64,000 bases of DNA from Oreohelix idahoensis. Lineage: Eukaryota; Mollusca; Gastropoda; Stylommatophora; Oreohelicidae. The notes under the pieces were generated by a model that saw nothing but the letters and a program-made list of their open reading frames with translations, was not told the DNA's origin and searched no databases. Of this stretch, positions 23,399 through 34,920 are shown piece after piece (the stretch's first letter is position 1; every line of letters begins with the position of its first letter). A program made the translations under genes and the position numbers. The DNA is taken from positions 496,001-560,000 of the forward strand of contig JAMPIV010011335.1 in the NCBI GenBank assembly GCA_024509875.1. Direction: 5' to 3'.

Positions 23399-24307
23399 AT
23401 GGCCGAGAGGGCAAAGCTTAGACAACTCCTCAGGGACGAAGCGAGAGAGGAGGGACTGGAAGGAGAGGAAGCGAAAGCTTTTGTCAGAGACGAACTTGAG
23501 AGATATGATGCGGAGAGGAAAGAAGAAGAACTAAGGAGGAAAGAAGAAGCAGCGGAGAGGAAAGAAGCGGAAGATCGTCTAGTACAGCAGAAGAAGATGG
23601 ATGAAGAAATGGAAATTCGCAGGATGCAGCATGAGGAAAAAGAGAAGGAGAGACAACATGAGAAGGAGAGAGAGGAGAGACAGCTTGAGGAAAAAGAGAA
23701 ACAGAGACAGCACGAGTTGGCTCTTAAAACTCTAGAATTCCAAAGCCGTGGTGCTGCCTCTACCTCCAGCAATGGAGAGTCTTCTCCTCATTCTTCCTTA
23801 ACTGATCCTTCTAACACTCAATTTACTCATCTCTCTGCTATGTCTTTTCCGCTAGAATCTTTCCCTTGTCCTAATGAGAAGATTGACACATGGTTAGAAA
23901 AATTTGAGAAAATTGCAACTCTGTACGGTTTAGAGAGGTCGCGTTGGAACATGAAGCTTTCCCAGACTTTGAAAAGTTCTGCGTATGATGTTTACGCCAA
24001 ACTGGAAAGCAGCCAACAAGACAACTATGATCTGTTGAAGAAAGCGTTACTGGAGCGCTTTGAAATGAACGCTCGCAAATTTTTGCAACTGTTTCGCAAC
24101 AGCCGGAAAGAGAATTCTGAAACTTTTCACCAGTTCTCATCTCGTCTAAAGGGTTATCTGACAAAGTGCCTAGAGCTCTCGCAGCTCCCCTCTACCTATG
24201 AAGGTCTTGAGGAATTTGTTTTAACAGAACAAATAAAGAACACATTGTCTGCAGATACCCGGAGATTTCTAGCTGAGCAGGGTGCAGAAAAGCTCGAGAC
24301 ATCCTAG
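23399..24307 (+). CDS. Element B Gag (frameshifted at its C-terminus)
   Basis: 302 codons starting MAERAKLRQLL. Residues 20-118 form a long charged coiled coil (E/K/R/Q); about 150-235 a capsid-like helical region (IDTWLEKFEKIATLYGLER, SAYDVYAKL); about 235-302 the SCAN-like segment (ETFHQFSSRLKGYLTKCLEL, FVLTEQIKNTLSADTRRFL). The stop at 24305-24307 follows loss of one base near 24296-24299: the reading frame one base over continues open for 140 codons and joins protease in frame. Unlike A and C, no CX2CX4HX4C zinc knuckle is visible in that continuation, which is basic and Q/P/N-rich. Role: particle assembly; probably defective in this copy. Confidence 0.9.
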   Translation: MAERAKLRQLLRDEAREEGLEGEEAKAFVRDELERYDAERKEEELRRKEEAAERKEAEDRLVQQKKMDEEMEIRRMQHEEKEKERQHEKEREERQLEEKEKQRQHELALKTLEFQSRGAASTSSNGESSPHSSLTDPSNTQFTHLSAMSFPLESFPCPNEKIDTWLEKFEKIATLYGLERSRWNMKLSQTLKSSAYDVYAKLESSQQDNYDLLKKALLERFEMNARKFLQLFRNSRKENSETFHQFSSRLKGYLTKCLELSQLPSTYEGLEEFVLTEQIKNTLSADTRRFLAEQGAEKLETS

Positions 24308-26472
24308 AGAAGTCTGAGCGTTACCATAATGCGCTGGCTGAACTACCGGCCACAAAGCGGAAACCGACAGAGGAGCATTTTCGAAAACATAACCTAGAGC
24401 AATCTTCTCAGGCTTCTAACTCGTATAACCACAGAGAAACTGGACCTCAAAACCCCCCTCCTGAAAAATCCAAGTTCTACAAGAACAAGTACCCCAACCA
24501 CCCCAAACAATCTGATCAACCCGACCGCCCTACATGGCAGCGCAGCCAGAAAGGACAAGGTGGCAAAGGGAGAACCCCTGAGCACGGGACATATGATCAG
24601 ACCGAGCACACCGAGCCGAAACGCATCGGATGCTTATTAACAGTCTCGCAAGGCGGAATTATTGACAGTGATTCCCAACCTGTTGGGGATAGACCCTCAA
24701 CGCGAGGTACTGTTACTTTGAACGGTTCTCAAACTTCTTGCTTATTTGACACGGGGCTTTCTTACGATTGCATTGTTGCCAGAAACCTGGTTAAACCCGG
24801 TCAAGAGACAGGAGAGACCGTCAAACTTTGTGGAGTTCGTAAGAGTGATGCACCTACAGCGCTTCCCATCGCATTGGTGGAGATACACTCTGACTTTGTC
24901 AGAGGCGTGATCAAAGCGGCTGTTATGGATGATCCCATCTACCCAGTCATACTTGGCGGTAGATACGTGTGTATTGGGAAACCGGAAGAGCCGATTGTGG
25001 CAGCAGTAACTACAAGAGGGCAAACCAAGAAGGAACGGGAGCCTGCGCCTAATTTGTTACTTATGGAACTTAAAGAAGCGCAATACAAGGACCCTACTTT
25101 GGCACCCTGCTTTAGGAAACTGCCCATGGCTAAGGAACCCAGACAGCACGGGGACATTTTTTCTGAGGATGGCGTACTTTATCGGAGAACGGGCAAGCCT
25201 GACCAAGGTTACAACCAGCTCCTAGTACCGAAACAGTACAGAAGCCAAATCCTAGAAATGGGGCACTCTCTTCCCTTCAGCGGACATATGGGACAGAACG
25301 CCACAAACCAACGTATAACCACTCATTATTGGTGGCCAGGAGTAAATACTGATATTATCAGATACGTCAAATCCTGTGCCCAGTGCCAACGTGTGCCACC
25401 CAAGCAACGGGCACCCCCAGTCTCTTTGGGGGAAATGCCAATAGTGGGAACACCATTCGAACGGGTTGTGATCGACATTTTAGGGCCTTTCGAAAGGACC
25501 AAAAGAAGGAACAGGTTCATCCTGACCTTAGTCGATACATGCACTTTATGGGCAGAAGCTATCCCGCTAACATGAGCAGATGCCAAGCATGTCGCAGAAG
25601 CCCTCGTGCAGATTTTCACTCGGTTGGGATTCCCTCAGCAAGTGTTGACGGATAACGGATCCCCATACCGAAACCTGTTGATGGATGAGATCGTGAAGAT
25701 CTTGAGGACCAAACACATCTACACAAAGCGATATACTCCGGCCGGAAATGGGCTCGTGGAACGTGTTAATGGAAACCTCAACATGATGCTAAGTAAGCTG
25801 GCACAAGTGAAACCTGAAGATTGGGATCTTTGTATTCCTGCAGCGTTATTTGGCTACAGAGAATCTCCTCATACTTCCACAGGATTTCCGCCAGCTACAC
25901 TCTTATTCGGCAGACCCATTAAGGGCCCGCTTGAAGCCTTACTTCAGTCTCTGACAGACGAGAAGGCGGATGAGACAGTCGTCTCAGCAAGTAAATATGT
26001 GTCGGTTTTAAAGGAAAGGTTGAAACTAGTGTGGGACCTAGCAACGACTAACTTTAAGCGAGCACGCACAAAGCACGCTAACCGATACAGGAAAGTCGCG
26101 AAAGAAAGAGAACTGGAAGCAGGTGAGAAAGTTTTGGTGTTACTCCCTACCGAGAACAACCAACTGAAGATCGGATGGCAAGGGCCGTTTACCGTCCTGA
26201 AAAAGATTTCTAAGGCTAACTACCAGATCTCTATTCAAGGAAAGGAGAAGGTTTTCCATTTAAATCTCTTAAAGAGATATTTGGAAAGACCAGTGCCAAC
26301 CTCCGACCATCTCCTGACGATCGCCAGAGCTGACGAAGATGATGATAGTGGCAGGGATATTCCACCGCTATCACAAGAAATCTTTCAAAAATGTCAGAAG
26401 CGGCGACGCTCTTTCAAGCGCGCATGGGAGACATTCCAGAGGAAGGAAACTTTGGGGAGTAGACTTGAGTAG
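24299..26472 (+). pseudogene. Element B Pol: protease and integrase only, interrupted
   Basis: Open from about 24299 in one frame through protease (FDTG at 24745-24756) to the integrase zinc finger (H..H and C-AQ-C) and the first catalytic D (VVIDILGPF). An in-frame TGA at 25573-25575 sits between the first two catalytic residues, where element A has serine/arginine-type sequence. The same frame continues from 25576 with LTDNGSPYRN (second D), AGNGLVERVN (E) and a GPF-type GPY/F module (WQGPFTVLKKI). It ends at 26472 with an acidic then basic tail not seen in A or C. No RT or RNase H follows. One nonsense codon, probably C to T, is the only defect in this part. Confidence 0.9.
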
Positions 26473-26582
26473 GAATTGGACAGAGAGGGAGGGGGAAGAT
26501 GAGAGGGAAGAAGACAGACACCCCGAAGCTACGGTTATAGGAAATTTAATTCCATAACGTAGACATGGAGTGCTTCCATATC

Positions 26583-26598
26583 TTAAGGGGGGACGTCC
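26583..26598 (+). other. Element B polypurine tract
   Basis: taaggggggacgtcc precedes the right LTR directly, the expected position of the plus-strand primer. Only about 110 bp separate the integrase stop from it. Confidence 0.7.
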
Positions 26599-28969
26599 TG
26601 TCACGTAGGTCTTTATATCATTAAATTACCTACATCTTCTTCCTATTCTCTCATCCAAATCCTTTTGTTTTAATATCTTTCCTTACTTGTTTTTCCTGTA
26701 TTTTTCGCATCACTCGTTTGCGAAAAATATTTTCCTCAGTATTCAAAAACTTTACCGGGGTTTTTTTCTCATACTGGGATGCGTAATTTTATTACATAGA
26801 TGTCAGTCAGACGTAAAGTGCGATTTAGTTGCAGTCCATCTCAGACATCGAGCCGACTTGGGTCTGCACCTTCAGATGACACGACACTCCTGAGTTAGAT
26901 TCTCGACGTAAACGCGTGAGAATGCTAGGAGAGAGCCGACATCCGTCTGCATTTTCAACGGTCAACAAGTAGTTGCATCGGCCGAACGCTTAAGCAGGAG
27001 CGAATATTTACACCTTATAGTCGCAGTTTCAGACATCTGTCGTCTGGAAATCCCAGCTGACACGGCTCACTGTTGGCCGGGTCAGCGCGAGGTGCGGAAA
27101 TGCAGAAGTGTCAGTTATGTAAGACGTCTAGTAATGGTAATGTTAAACGTAAGGTGTTTTACACGGGAAAGGGGAGATGATTTCGGAGTTTGAGAAAATG
27201 TGGGATTGTTTGCCCCTGTTTTCAAATATCCACCCAGGAGCTGAAATCTGATTTCATTTCAGTCTCCAACATCTCCAGTAGACGGAACACACGTGCTTAG
27301 CGAATGAAGCTTGTATAGCAAATTTCATAGTTCTCGTCAGATTTGTGACGAGCTTCTAAATACCTATCTAGTGAATTATCCGTAGTGCTGTGGTGAGATT
27401 TATAAAATAGATATCTAGTATTTTGGGAAGTGATTTAGTGTTAAAATCGCCTATTTCATTCTAAACTAGTTCTGTGTCCAGAGTGCTTAATTTATAGTTT
27501 GTATTATTTTTCTAGTGACGCATACAGTGGAAATACATAATAAATTATATCTTTAGCTTACTAAAACTAGTAGCTATAAGGAATTTAATTTAACGGCTAA
27601 TACTCAGTCGAGAATATTTTATATCAAACTTATAAAATGCTAGATGCGACATCAGTGAATAGTGACGGAATACGCACCATATTCCTAATTCCTGATGATC
27701 GATTTTATATAACTTATTTCACCGGAAGTTTAAATAATAAGTCAAGCTGTAGGCTTGCTGTTTTAAATGTAAGTTATATTGAGTACATATATGTAAATTA
27801 TTTGATATGTGTTCTTTCCATTTTTATATATATAGTGAAGCGGTGGTACCCAACTTGCCAGCGTTTAGTAAAGAGACATATTTGTGAGAAGCATAGACAT
27901 TTCCTATCTTTAACCACGTGGGTTTTTTTGTTTCAAGTAACCCTGGTCTGACAGTGCATAAGCCATCAGAGAGAGCCAGTAATAGCAATCCCACTAACGG
28001 TTTCTAAAGATTAGAAATAATTATTGGGCTTTTGAGCCAGTTCATATTGCTCCACAAATTTAAATGTACATGCTGCCTGGCGGCGAGAATATTACAAGAT
28101 TAACATTCCGACAGAGATTGTGACTAGTATTGTGGTGACCAAATATAGTACCTGCCTGAAAGAAGACACCGATCTGACATTTCTTAAATCCTAGAATCCA
28201 AAGCTAATGACATTGTGCTCTGCTAACTTTCGTGCCTGGACAAATTTTATGTGACTGAATCAGACATTCGAAAAATTAGAACACCCAAGGAAATCGTTCC
28301 CGGAGACAGAGAGTTCAGTACGTCTTTTGGAACTGGGGATTTCTTGGTCGACGACTGCATTTTCGGGTCTGTGTGAAGGTCCTAGAATTATTATGTTCCC
28401 AGAGGCAGCGAGCAAAGTTGTGAGTATATATGTGTGAGAAAGGCCATGGCTGAATGAATGAGGGTACACAGGTCAGAGTGTTATTTTACCGGTGTATTAT
28501 TGTCACCCATTTGCTGTCTTAACTTTTTTTTTAATCTGCAGGATTTGTTACAAATGCTAGAGTTTCTTTTTTTTCTTAGGCTAAATCAGATTTATCCAAC
28601 TCTGTTCATACATTTACGAGAAAGAAAGAAACCTCTTAGACTCAACCTTACGTATCTATAACTCTTTGGGCCATCATCTGTTCTCTTAACGGGGCTGTGG
28701 GCTAAACCTAGAGTAAGATTCTAACGGGCTGTCATCCTTGTAGCATTTTCTTGAATTCTATGACTATTTGTATATGTTTTTCCTTGATGTAATTTTTTTG
28801 GTGTTGTGAGAAGATTTTTTTTTGATGATAATAATAAAAATCTCTCTTGAACTAAATCAGTGCGTTGGTCAGCTCGTTCAAATACATATATCATTGTTAT
28901 AGTTTTCCCACGTCTGTGTGTTTAACTGTCGTCACGTGTATGTGTGTGCCCGTGAGTAGATAGAGATAT

Positions 28970-29063
<94 letters not shown>

Positions 29064-29284
29064 GTGTTTAGACTGTCTGACGCCTTTAAAAGCGGTCGTA
29101 GAAGATAGATGAGAGAGAGAAGATTATCTCGATTCTCAAAGACAGCCTCTATATCACATTCTATCATCTCACGTGTGGAAACTCTATGGTTTTTCACCAG
29201 CTCTCACTGTATCTATCACTCATTCCAACCTATTCAGAAGGGACCTAAACTCAGTCTTAATACTCCTATCTAAAATCTACGACA
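26599..29284 (+). repeat. Element B 3' LTR
   Basis: 2686 bp, tgtcacgtagg to ctacgaca. Roughly 20 substitutions against the left copy (under 1%), plus a longer (TA)n at 28975-29060 and an insertion of about 20 bp near 27540. The dinucleotide expansion is unlike the short tatatata of the left LTR at 22305. Confidence 0.93.
28975..29060. repeat. (TA)n microsatellite in the right LTR of element B
   Basis: About 43 TA units; the left LTR has only about four, so the expansion is recent. Confidence 0.95.
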
Positions 29285-31454
29285 TTGATCTACGGCAGAT
29301 GGACGAAATCTAAGAAGGCCCGTTCGCACGGCATGTCTTCTGATGTTGTTCGGCATCGCGAGTGAGCGAACCAAAGAATACTTTATCTCGGAAGCCAAGC
29401 TCGTTGATTTTCCCTGCTATGCCGAAGGTGTGAATTGTCACATCTTTTAGAGATATTGCACAAAATCTGTATATATACTGCGTTCTCTCCAAGTCAGTTA
29501 TCAAGACTCTCAGGAAATTTTGGATAATCTAAACGCGTATGCTAGAACCCATGTGAAATAGTGCGTTAATAGCCTTCGTGGGGATTATTCTGTTTTTCTG
29601 GTAATAATATAAGTTGTGCTTAAGTGTTAAATGTGTTAAAGTTTTACCATTTTATTCACTGTGAGTCCCTAGCGTTAAGACTAGCGGAACAGCAAACGCG
29701 TAGATATTTTCTTACCAATGGTTCAGCTTAATGTAAAAATCCATCAACCATTTTTTTACACCAGAAGATACGGTTTAGCAGACTAAGTAAAATGCAATGA
29801 GTGACGGATAAAGTGACAGAGTAGAATGCGTATTATATTTCATTGTGGGTTAATATTTTTTAAATGACTAGTGTTTAATATCATGTGTAAAAACGATAGA
29901 CGCCGACAATCAACTAGCTAGTAATGGCAGGCGATGTTTGTTAAGGGCGCGTAGTCATAATTAAATTATAACTGACATTGTGCGCTGAGTGTTTTATCGG
30001 GTCGGAGGGGGAAAGGCGGCATGCCTTTACCAAACCCGTACTCGTTAAGCGACGCGCGATAGTGCAGGCTTAAGATACCGTGTGCCTTTTAATTTAATTA
30101 GGTGACGGAGAGAATAAGAGTTCATACCTTATGCTTGATAGCATAGGATAATGTCATTTTGGTTAAATGTTTTGTTTTCTTCCTAATATAGTGCTTGATC
30201 AAAACACAGCGGCCAGCGGTTTTCTATTGTGGTCCTTTCCTCAGTTACTGAAGGAATAATAGTTGTCGTTTTTCTTGGCGTTCGTCCCCGTACCGGTGTG
30301 AACTGGAATTGCCAAGGCGACACACTAACATTTGTAACTGTAAATTTGAGTAACGGGACTTGCAAAATACCCAGATTTTTACATTCAATTTTATCAGCCC
30401 GCTGTGGCAATATGCATAACATTTTTCCCGACTTCTGACAGTCGTTTACCCAAGTGGATTTTATCCAGGAGAATATGCTGTTTCATAATCGGCACTCACC
30501 CCAGAGCAAGCCGATAGGATTATCATCATCATCATAATTAACAGTTTTAGCATTCATATGTTTTTCTGCTGTTTACCAGGAATGCCATATCTCAGAGAGT
30601 TCCGGCATTAACTATTCTAGGTTACAATTGTGTATCCAGAAACCTACCACCAAATTAGGCGTTCCCGGTGTAAAGTTTAATTATTATTGGAGGGACTGGT
30701 GCCCGATTCGGATGATACCAACTACTGGACTTTATATGCACATTCATGGATTATTCTTCCAAAAGATTGTTTCACCAGATTAGGTAAGTGGCGAATGAGT
30801 GGCCACGTATAACAGAAAGAGAGAGAGTGAAATATTTTATTTTGTTACAGGAAACATTGTACCTGCGAACTTCTGTTTTTTAACTATTGTTTATTTTTTT
30901 ACTGGATAGCATTTTAGTGGGAACTTGTTCTTTCTCTTTACTGTCTATTCTATACCCTAGTGTTAATCTTTGACCTTTTTGGGTTATTAACTTCCTTTGG
31001 GATTTTTTTTTCCTTAACAAGGGGGAGGGCACTTATTGGGTTATTTTCCTATGTCTTTAAACATGATTATATTGATACATATATATATGATGTTGTAAAG
31101 TTTAAGTGATAATAAACTAAACAAAACTTAATTTAGTGTGTCGGTCAGACCTATATCCATTTACAATAGTTTTTCACGTTTGTGTGTCTTATTGTCACAT
31201 AATTGTGTGTGTGAGAGTAGTGAACTTATAATTATACTTATAGGGAGGTTTGACAGATTGCCTGATACCAAAAGGTAATCGTATAGATAGGCTGGACTAG
31301 AGAAACCACTCATTCCAGAGACAGATCTTCACCTTAATCTAGTCACTCGTGAAATCTATTCTAACACCTTTCTTTCTCATATACCCCCACCTTCTACTCT
31401 ACTCAGACGGGACCAAATAAATCTCTAACCTATCTAAAAATGTACGACAACTAA

Positions 31455-31657
31455 TAACTGTAATTAGCCTTGGTGTTAACACACGTAACTAATAACTGTA
31501 ATTAGCCTTGGTGTTAAAACACGTAACTAGTAACTGTAATTAGCCTTGGTGTTAACACACTTAACTAGTAACTGTAATTAGACTTGGTGTTAACACACGT
31601 AACTAGTAACTGTAATTAGCCTTGGTGTTAACACACGTAACTAATAACTGTAATTAG
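31455..31657. repeat. 38-bp minisatellite, right half
   Basis: About 5.3 units of 38 bp, closer to one another than the left half's units are. It begins in phase right after actaa, the target duplication of the solo LTR. Confidence 0.9.
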
Positions 31658-31791
31658 GTGTTATGATTAAAATTCATAATACGTCTGTCGATATCAAAAT
31701 GGTTCGACAAGTATTCATATTTGTTTACTATCGGTAGCCCTTGGAAACAGGAAGTTACGTCATTGCCTTTGGGCTCAGTTAGCAGACGCCA

Positions 31792-31935
31792 CCACACGAT
31801 AGCGAGCAGCTCACGCTCACCAGCTGCGTACCGTTGTTCTACTGAAAGAAGCTTCCTGCTGATGTAAATGCATGAATGAAGCTTGTCGTACCATAATTGC
31901 ATCAAACAGCCACCGACGCCAGATGCGTTTGAAGT
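31792..31935 (-). pseudogene. RNase H fragment of another gypsy-type element
   Basis: The minus strand encodes NASGVGGCLMQ (with N replacing the first catalytic D) then YISRKLLSVEQRYAAGEREL and LAIVW, the standard Ty3/gypsy RNase H stretch. It is not close to A-D. No LTRs are associated. The gcctttgggytcagttagcagacg sequence occurs twice around it (31765 and 31970). Confidence 0.7.
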
Positions 31936-31939
31936 ATCT

Positions 31940-33117
31940 GAGGAAAATGTTTACTGGCATTAGGCATCTTTGCCTTTGGGTTCAGTTAGCAGACGCGAAC
32001 CTTGACATGTCTCTCAATACATATCCGGACGAAATGGGATTGTCCCATATTGAATTATAATCTTGCATTATTTAATCATTATAATTGTCGTGAAATGACG
32101 TCTGTCTCATATCACGAATTCTAAATAACTCTGACCATACCGCGCGCCATACATTATAGAACGATATGATACACTAACCAATGAAAACGCTTTTTTGGTC
32201 TTGTGTTTACTATCGCTGTGAAAATAAAGATGGCAAGGCCCAATCTGTGTAACCTGATTAACTTCGGGGGTGTCGTTAATTTAATAAGTTCCCTCTCTGA
32301 CTTCGTGTGTGGTCCTTCAGTTTCCTCAATCCTGGTTTCCTTATTTAAAATGTTAGAGATTTCCTGGGCTATATTGTAAGTCCTGATAAATACTCCAATA
32401 AAAGGTGTCCGGTATTTTAAGAAGGAATTCTGAATTTTAATTCTTCACTGTAGCGGGCTGGTGTCTTGGCGAGCGATTTCTCAAGTGAAATAGCTTGGGA
32501 AAATGATCAGATTATATTCCCTGCCTTCCCACGCCTTCGTTTGTTATGAGCTATCCAAAAAAAAAAAAAAAACTCCAATCATATTCAAACAGACGGGTTA
32601 TAGGGTAATTTAAAATATTCCGATATCGGATAATTTTGAACGTAAGGCAGAGGTATGCTCTACCATATATGGTAATAAGATGTCAGATGCCCTTGTGTAC
32701 AAACTTACAGAAAGATCGGTAAACTCATACAACAGCATTTTCAAAACGTAACCATCATTACTTTATCGCAAAGTACTCTTGTCATAACAAGTCGGACAGG
32801 AAACGCTTATGTCCATAAGTTTCTGCCGGTACACGAGATCTTGTGCTAATCTTAGCCAGACTGTGCCGCTCCATCGCGACTGCGAGTAATTATCCAAGCA
32901 AATCTGGATAGCGTCAAGCAAATGTGATTATTATCACCTACAGGGAGTGTCAAGAAATTCGACAATACTCAAATATCTGCTACTTAGCAGAAAAATAACG
33001 AAGAAAGAAAGAAAACAAGTGCGACAATTGAGAGCAAATAATAAAAATCAGTACCACAAATGTACCGATACTGCTGGAGGGAAACAAAGATCGATAGGGA
33101 CCGCTCCATTCTGTCAA
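31940..33117. other. Intergenic DNA, no gene recognised
   Basis: AT-rich with a short poly(A) at 32558-32573. No supportable feature. Confidence 0.5.
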
Positions 33118-33285
33118 CCTCCCGTATTCATTGCATGGTGTATGTAGCCTTACAGTATCTCCCGTATTCATTTCATGGCGTATGTAGCCTTACAGGTATA
33201 TCCCGTATATCATTTCATGGCGTATGTAGCCTTAAAGTTATCTCCCGTATATCATTTCATGGCGTATGCAGCCTTACATTTATCT
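33118..33285. repeat. About 41-bp tandem repeat, 4 copies
   Basis: Units with tcccgtat(at)tcatttcatggcg and tatgtagccttaca repeat at 40, 41 and 42 bp spacing. Confidence 0.85.
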
Positions 33286-33940
33286 CAGAAGCCTTCTGCT
33301 TATCTCAATAAAGCTTAAAAAATAATAAGGACTTGCGTTGAGTTTTTATTTTGTTCTAGTAGTTGTACGTTACGAGGGAGCGGTCACCGCAAAAATAATG
33401 AAGATGCAAATAATATGCCAAATAATCGGACGATGAGTAAGAAAAATGAAGAAATGAAGTTATACTGCCGAAGTGGTTGAGAGTTATAAAAACTGCACGA
33501 CTGATTTCGTCACAACAATAAACAAGCAAGTACCAGCGAACAAGACATCAGAAGAACACAGTGGCGTTGGTATGTGATGGTCTGTGTCTTGATATAGCTA
33601 TTGAGTGTTGTAAACTAGCGAGTGCTGTAATCCGCAGTTTACATTGTTTAGGCAAAACAGTCATGAGTAACACTGATCGTCATTAAACACCTCGAAAATT
33701 CGAAACTTAGCCTATGCTATATTGTTCTTAAAGCAGGTACAGGTGTCTAAGCTTTAGTGAATTTCCAAATTCAATTCATTGAGTTCCAAATTATCCAAAT
33801 ACTAGAGTTCAGTATGTTTGATTGCCATAATAACATTTTTCTGCATGAATTTCAGTGTTTATCTAATCCTTAAAAATATATTTGATCCTTATTCTTTTGT
33901 GTTTTTGTTTTTATTTTTACTTCTGTATTTTTCAGACCCC
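33286..33940. other. Flank of the hAT remnant
   Basis: The left terminus of the hAT element should lie here or have been lost; I could not find a mate for its right terminal repeat. Confidence 0.4.
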
Positions 33941-33951
33941 AAGATGAAACG

Positions 33952-34002
33952 TGTTCAATTAAGTGGTGCACAAAAGAGAAAACTAGCAAAAACGAACCGA
34001 TA
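33952..34002 (+). pseudogene. hAT transposase N-terminus
   Basis: Encodes MKRVQLSGAQKRKLAK, the typical basic start of ZMYM-like hAT transposases, then hits a stop. A polypyrimidine-cag (tatttttcag, about 33935) precedes it and could be a splice acceptor. The next frame continues with NALDLVAKTGKLTNFF-like sequence. Confidence 0.65.
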
Positions 34003-34314
34003 AAATGCTTTGGATTTAGTGGCCAAGACTGGAAAGCTGACTAATTTTTTTCACACAAGTTATACAACATGACCTTCCGGATCAAAACCAATCTCCGTCA
34101 TCAGAAGTGGATACCACTACCACTTTGTTCACTTCAAGGTCAGAATATCATGATAACGTTGAGGTCAATGAGGTGTCACAGGCTGGTTCAACAAGCACAT
34201 GTCTCACTACTGATCTCACCTCACGCAGCCTGTAAATTCTCTTGATGTTGCTTTACAAGACAGTCTGAAGATGAAATAAGTTCTGAAAATGAAAGTCTAC
34301 TAGACTATGGTGAA

Positions 34315-34578
34315 ATGATTCAGTCTGCAAAAGATGAAGCAAATAAACCAAAAGAACCAGGGTTGTGGCTCGATTTCTTTGCTAATGATGTGGCTTATTG
34401 GATTGCTTGTGGACCCAGTGACTGTCAACACCACAATGGGCCATTTAACAAATCTTACCGGACTTTCAATAGTGGCAAACCGGCAAGATTCTGTTCACAA
34501 AAACATTTCTTTGGGGCAAAAGCCAATGGTGAGCAATACAAGAGAGAGTGGTTATTGTATTCACCATCAACAGGGTAA
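34315..34578 (+). pseudogene. hAT transposase TTF-type zinc finger
   Basis: 88 codons with LWLDFFANDVAYWIACGPSD, then NKSYRTFNSGKPARFCSQKHF and KREWLLYSPSTG, the TTF-type DNA-binding finger of ZMYM-like hAT proteins. The stop comes right after SPSTG at a possible splice donor (caggtaagt, 34574-34582), where many such genes have an intron. The C and H ligands present include C (IACG), C (SDC), H, C (RFC) and H (KHF). Confidence 0.7.
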
Positions 34579-34920
34579 GTTTACTGTTTTTTTTGGTAAA
34601 CTTTTTGCCCCTAAACGTTCCTCGCGTTTTATTAAAAGAGAAGGGTTCAGTGACTGATGACATACTATTGTAATTGATCATCATGAAAGAAACACTACTC
34701 ACCGAGACTATGCTAATATACTTAACTCGCAGACAAGGTTTGGGCTTGGGACAACAGTTGGAAAACAAATTAAAGAAGAATGCAATTACTGGGAACATGT
34801 CTTGAGGCGTGTAATAGCTGTTATTCGTACGATAGCTGAACGTGGCATGGCTTTTCGAGGAACAGATGAAAGATTTGGGTCTTTGCAGAAAGGGAATTGT
34901 TTAGGGCTGCTTGAGCTCAT

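Larger units (their letters stand above)
19930..29284 (+). mobile_element. LTR retrotransposon B, Gmr1-like, lacking RT and RNase H
   Basis: 9.36 kb with LTRs of 2609 and 2686 bp, the difference coming mainly from a (TA)n expansion in the right copy. Perfect target duplications ttgat lie at 19925-19929 and 29285-29289. The internal region is only about 4.06 kb: four tandem PBS-like units, gag, protease and integrase, then directly a polypurine tract. No RT or RNase H sequence is present, so it could move only with enzymes from another element. The loss starts just after the integrase C-terminus, where RT follows in elements A and C. Confidence 0.93.
19563..31449 (+). mobile_element. Old solo LTR (about 2.53 kb), interrupted by element B
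   Basis: Starts tgtgacgtgt at 19563 and ends atgtacgaca at 31449. Subtracting element B and its duplicated ttgat leaves about 2527 bp, the size of the other LTRs here. Its last 350 bp (31090-31449) align by eye with the end of element B's LTR: the aacttaatttagtgtgtcgg/ctaaatcagtgcgttggtc region, the cacgtytgtgtgtyttaytgt region, and the tatctaaaa...tacgaca end. The flanks are actag (19558-19562) and actaa (31450-31454), a 4/5 matching target duplication set precisely at a unit boundary of the 38-bp minisatellite. It is a diverged relative of the B family left after LTR-LTR recombination. Confidence 0.75.

Noticed and set aside
23386..23772. Ser/Leu-rich 128-codon frame opposite B gag
   Set aside because: Antisense shadow of the charged coiled-coil coding sequence.
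19377..31657. Arrays at 19.4 and 31.5 kb as a CRISPR-like or independent repeats
   Set aside because: Contiguous 38-bp units without spacers, in phase across an insertion; a split eukaryotic minisatellite explains them fully.
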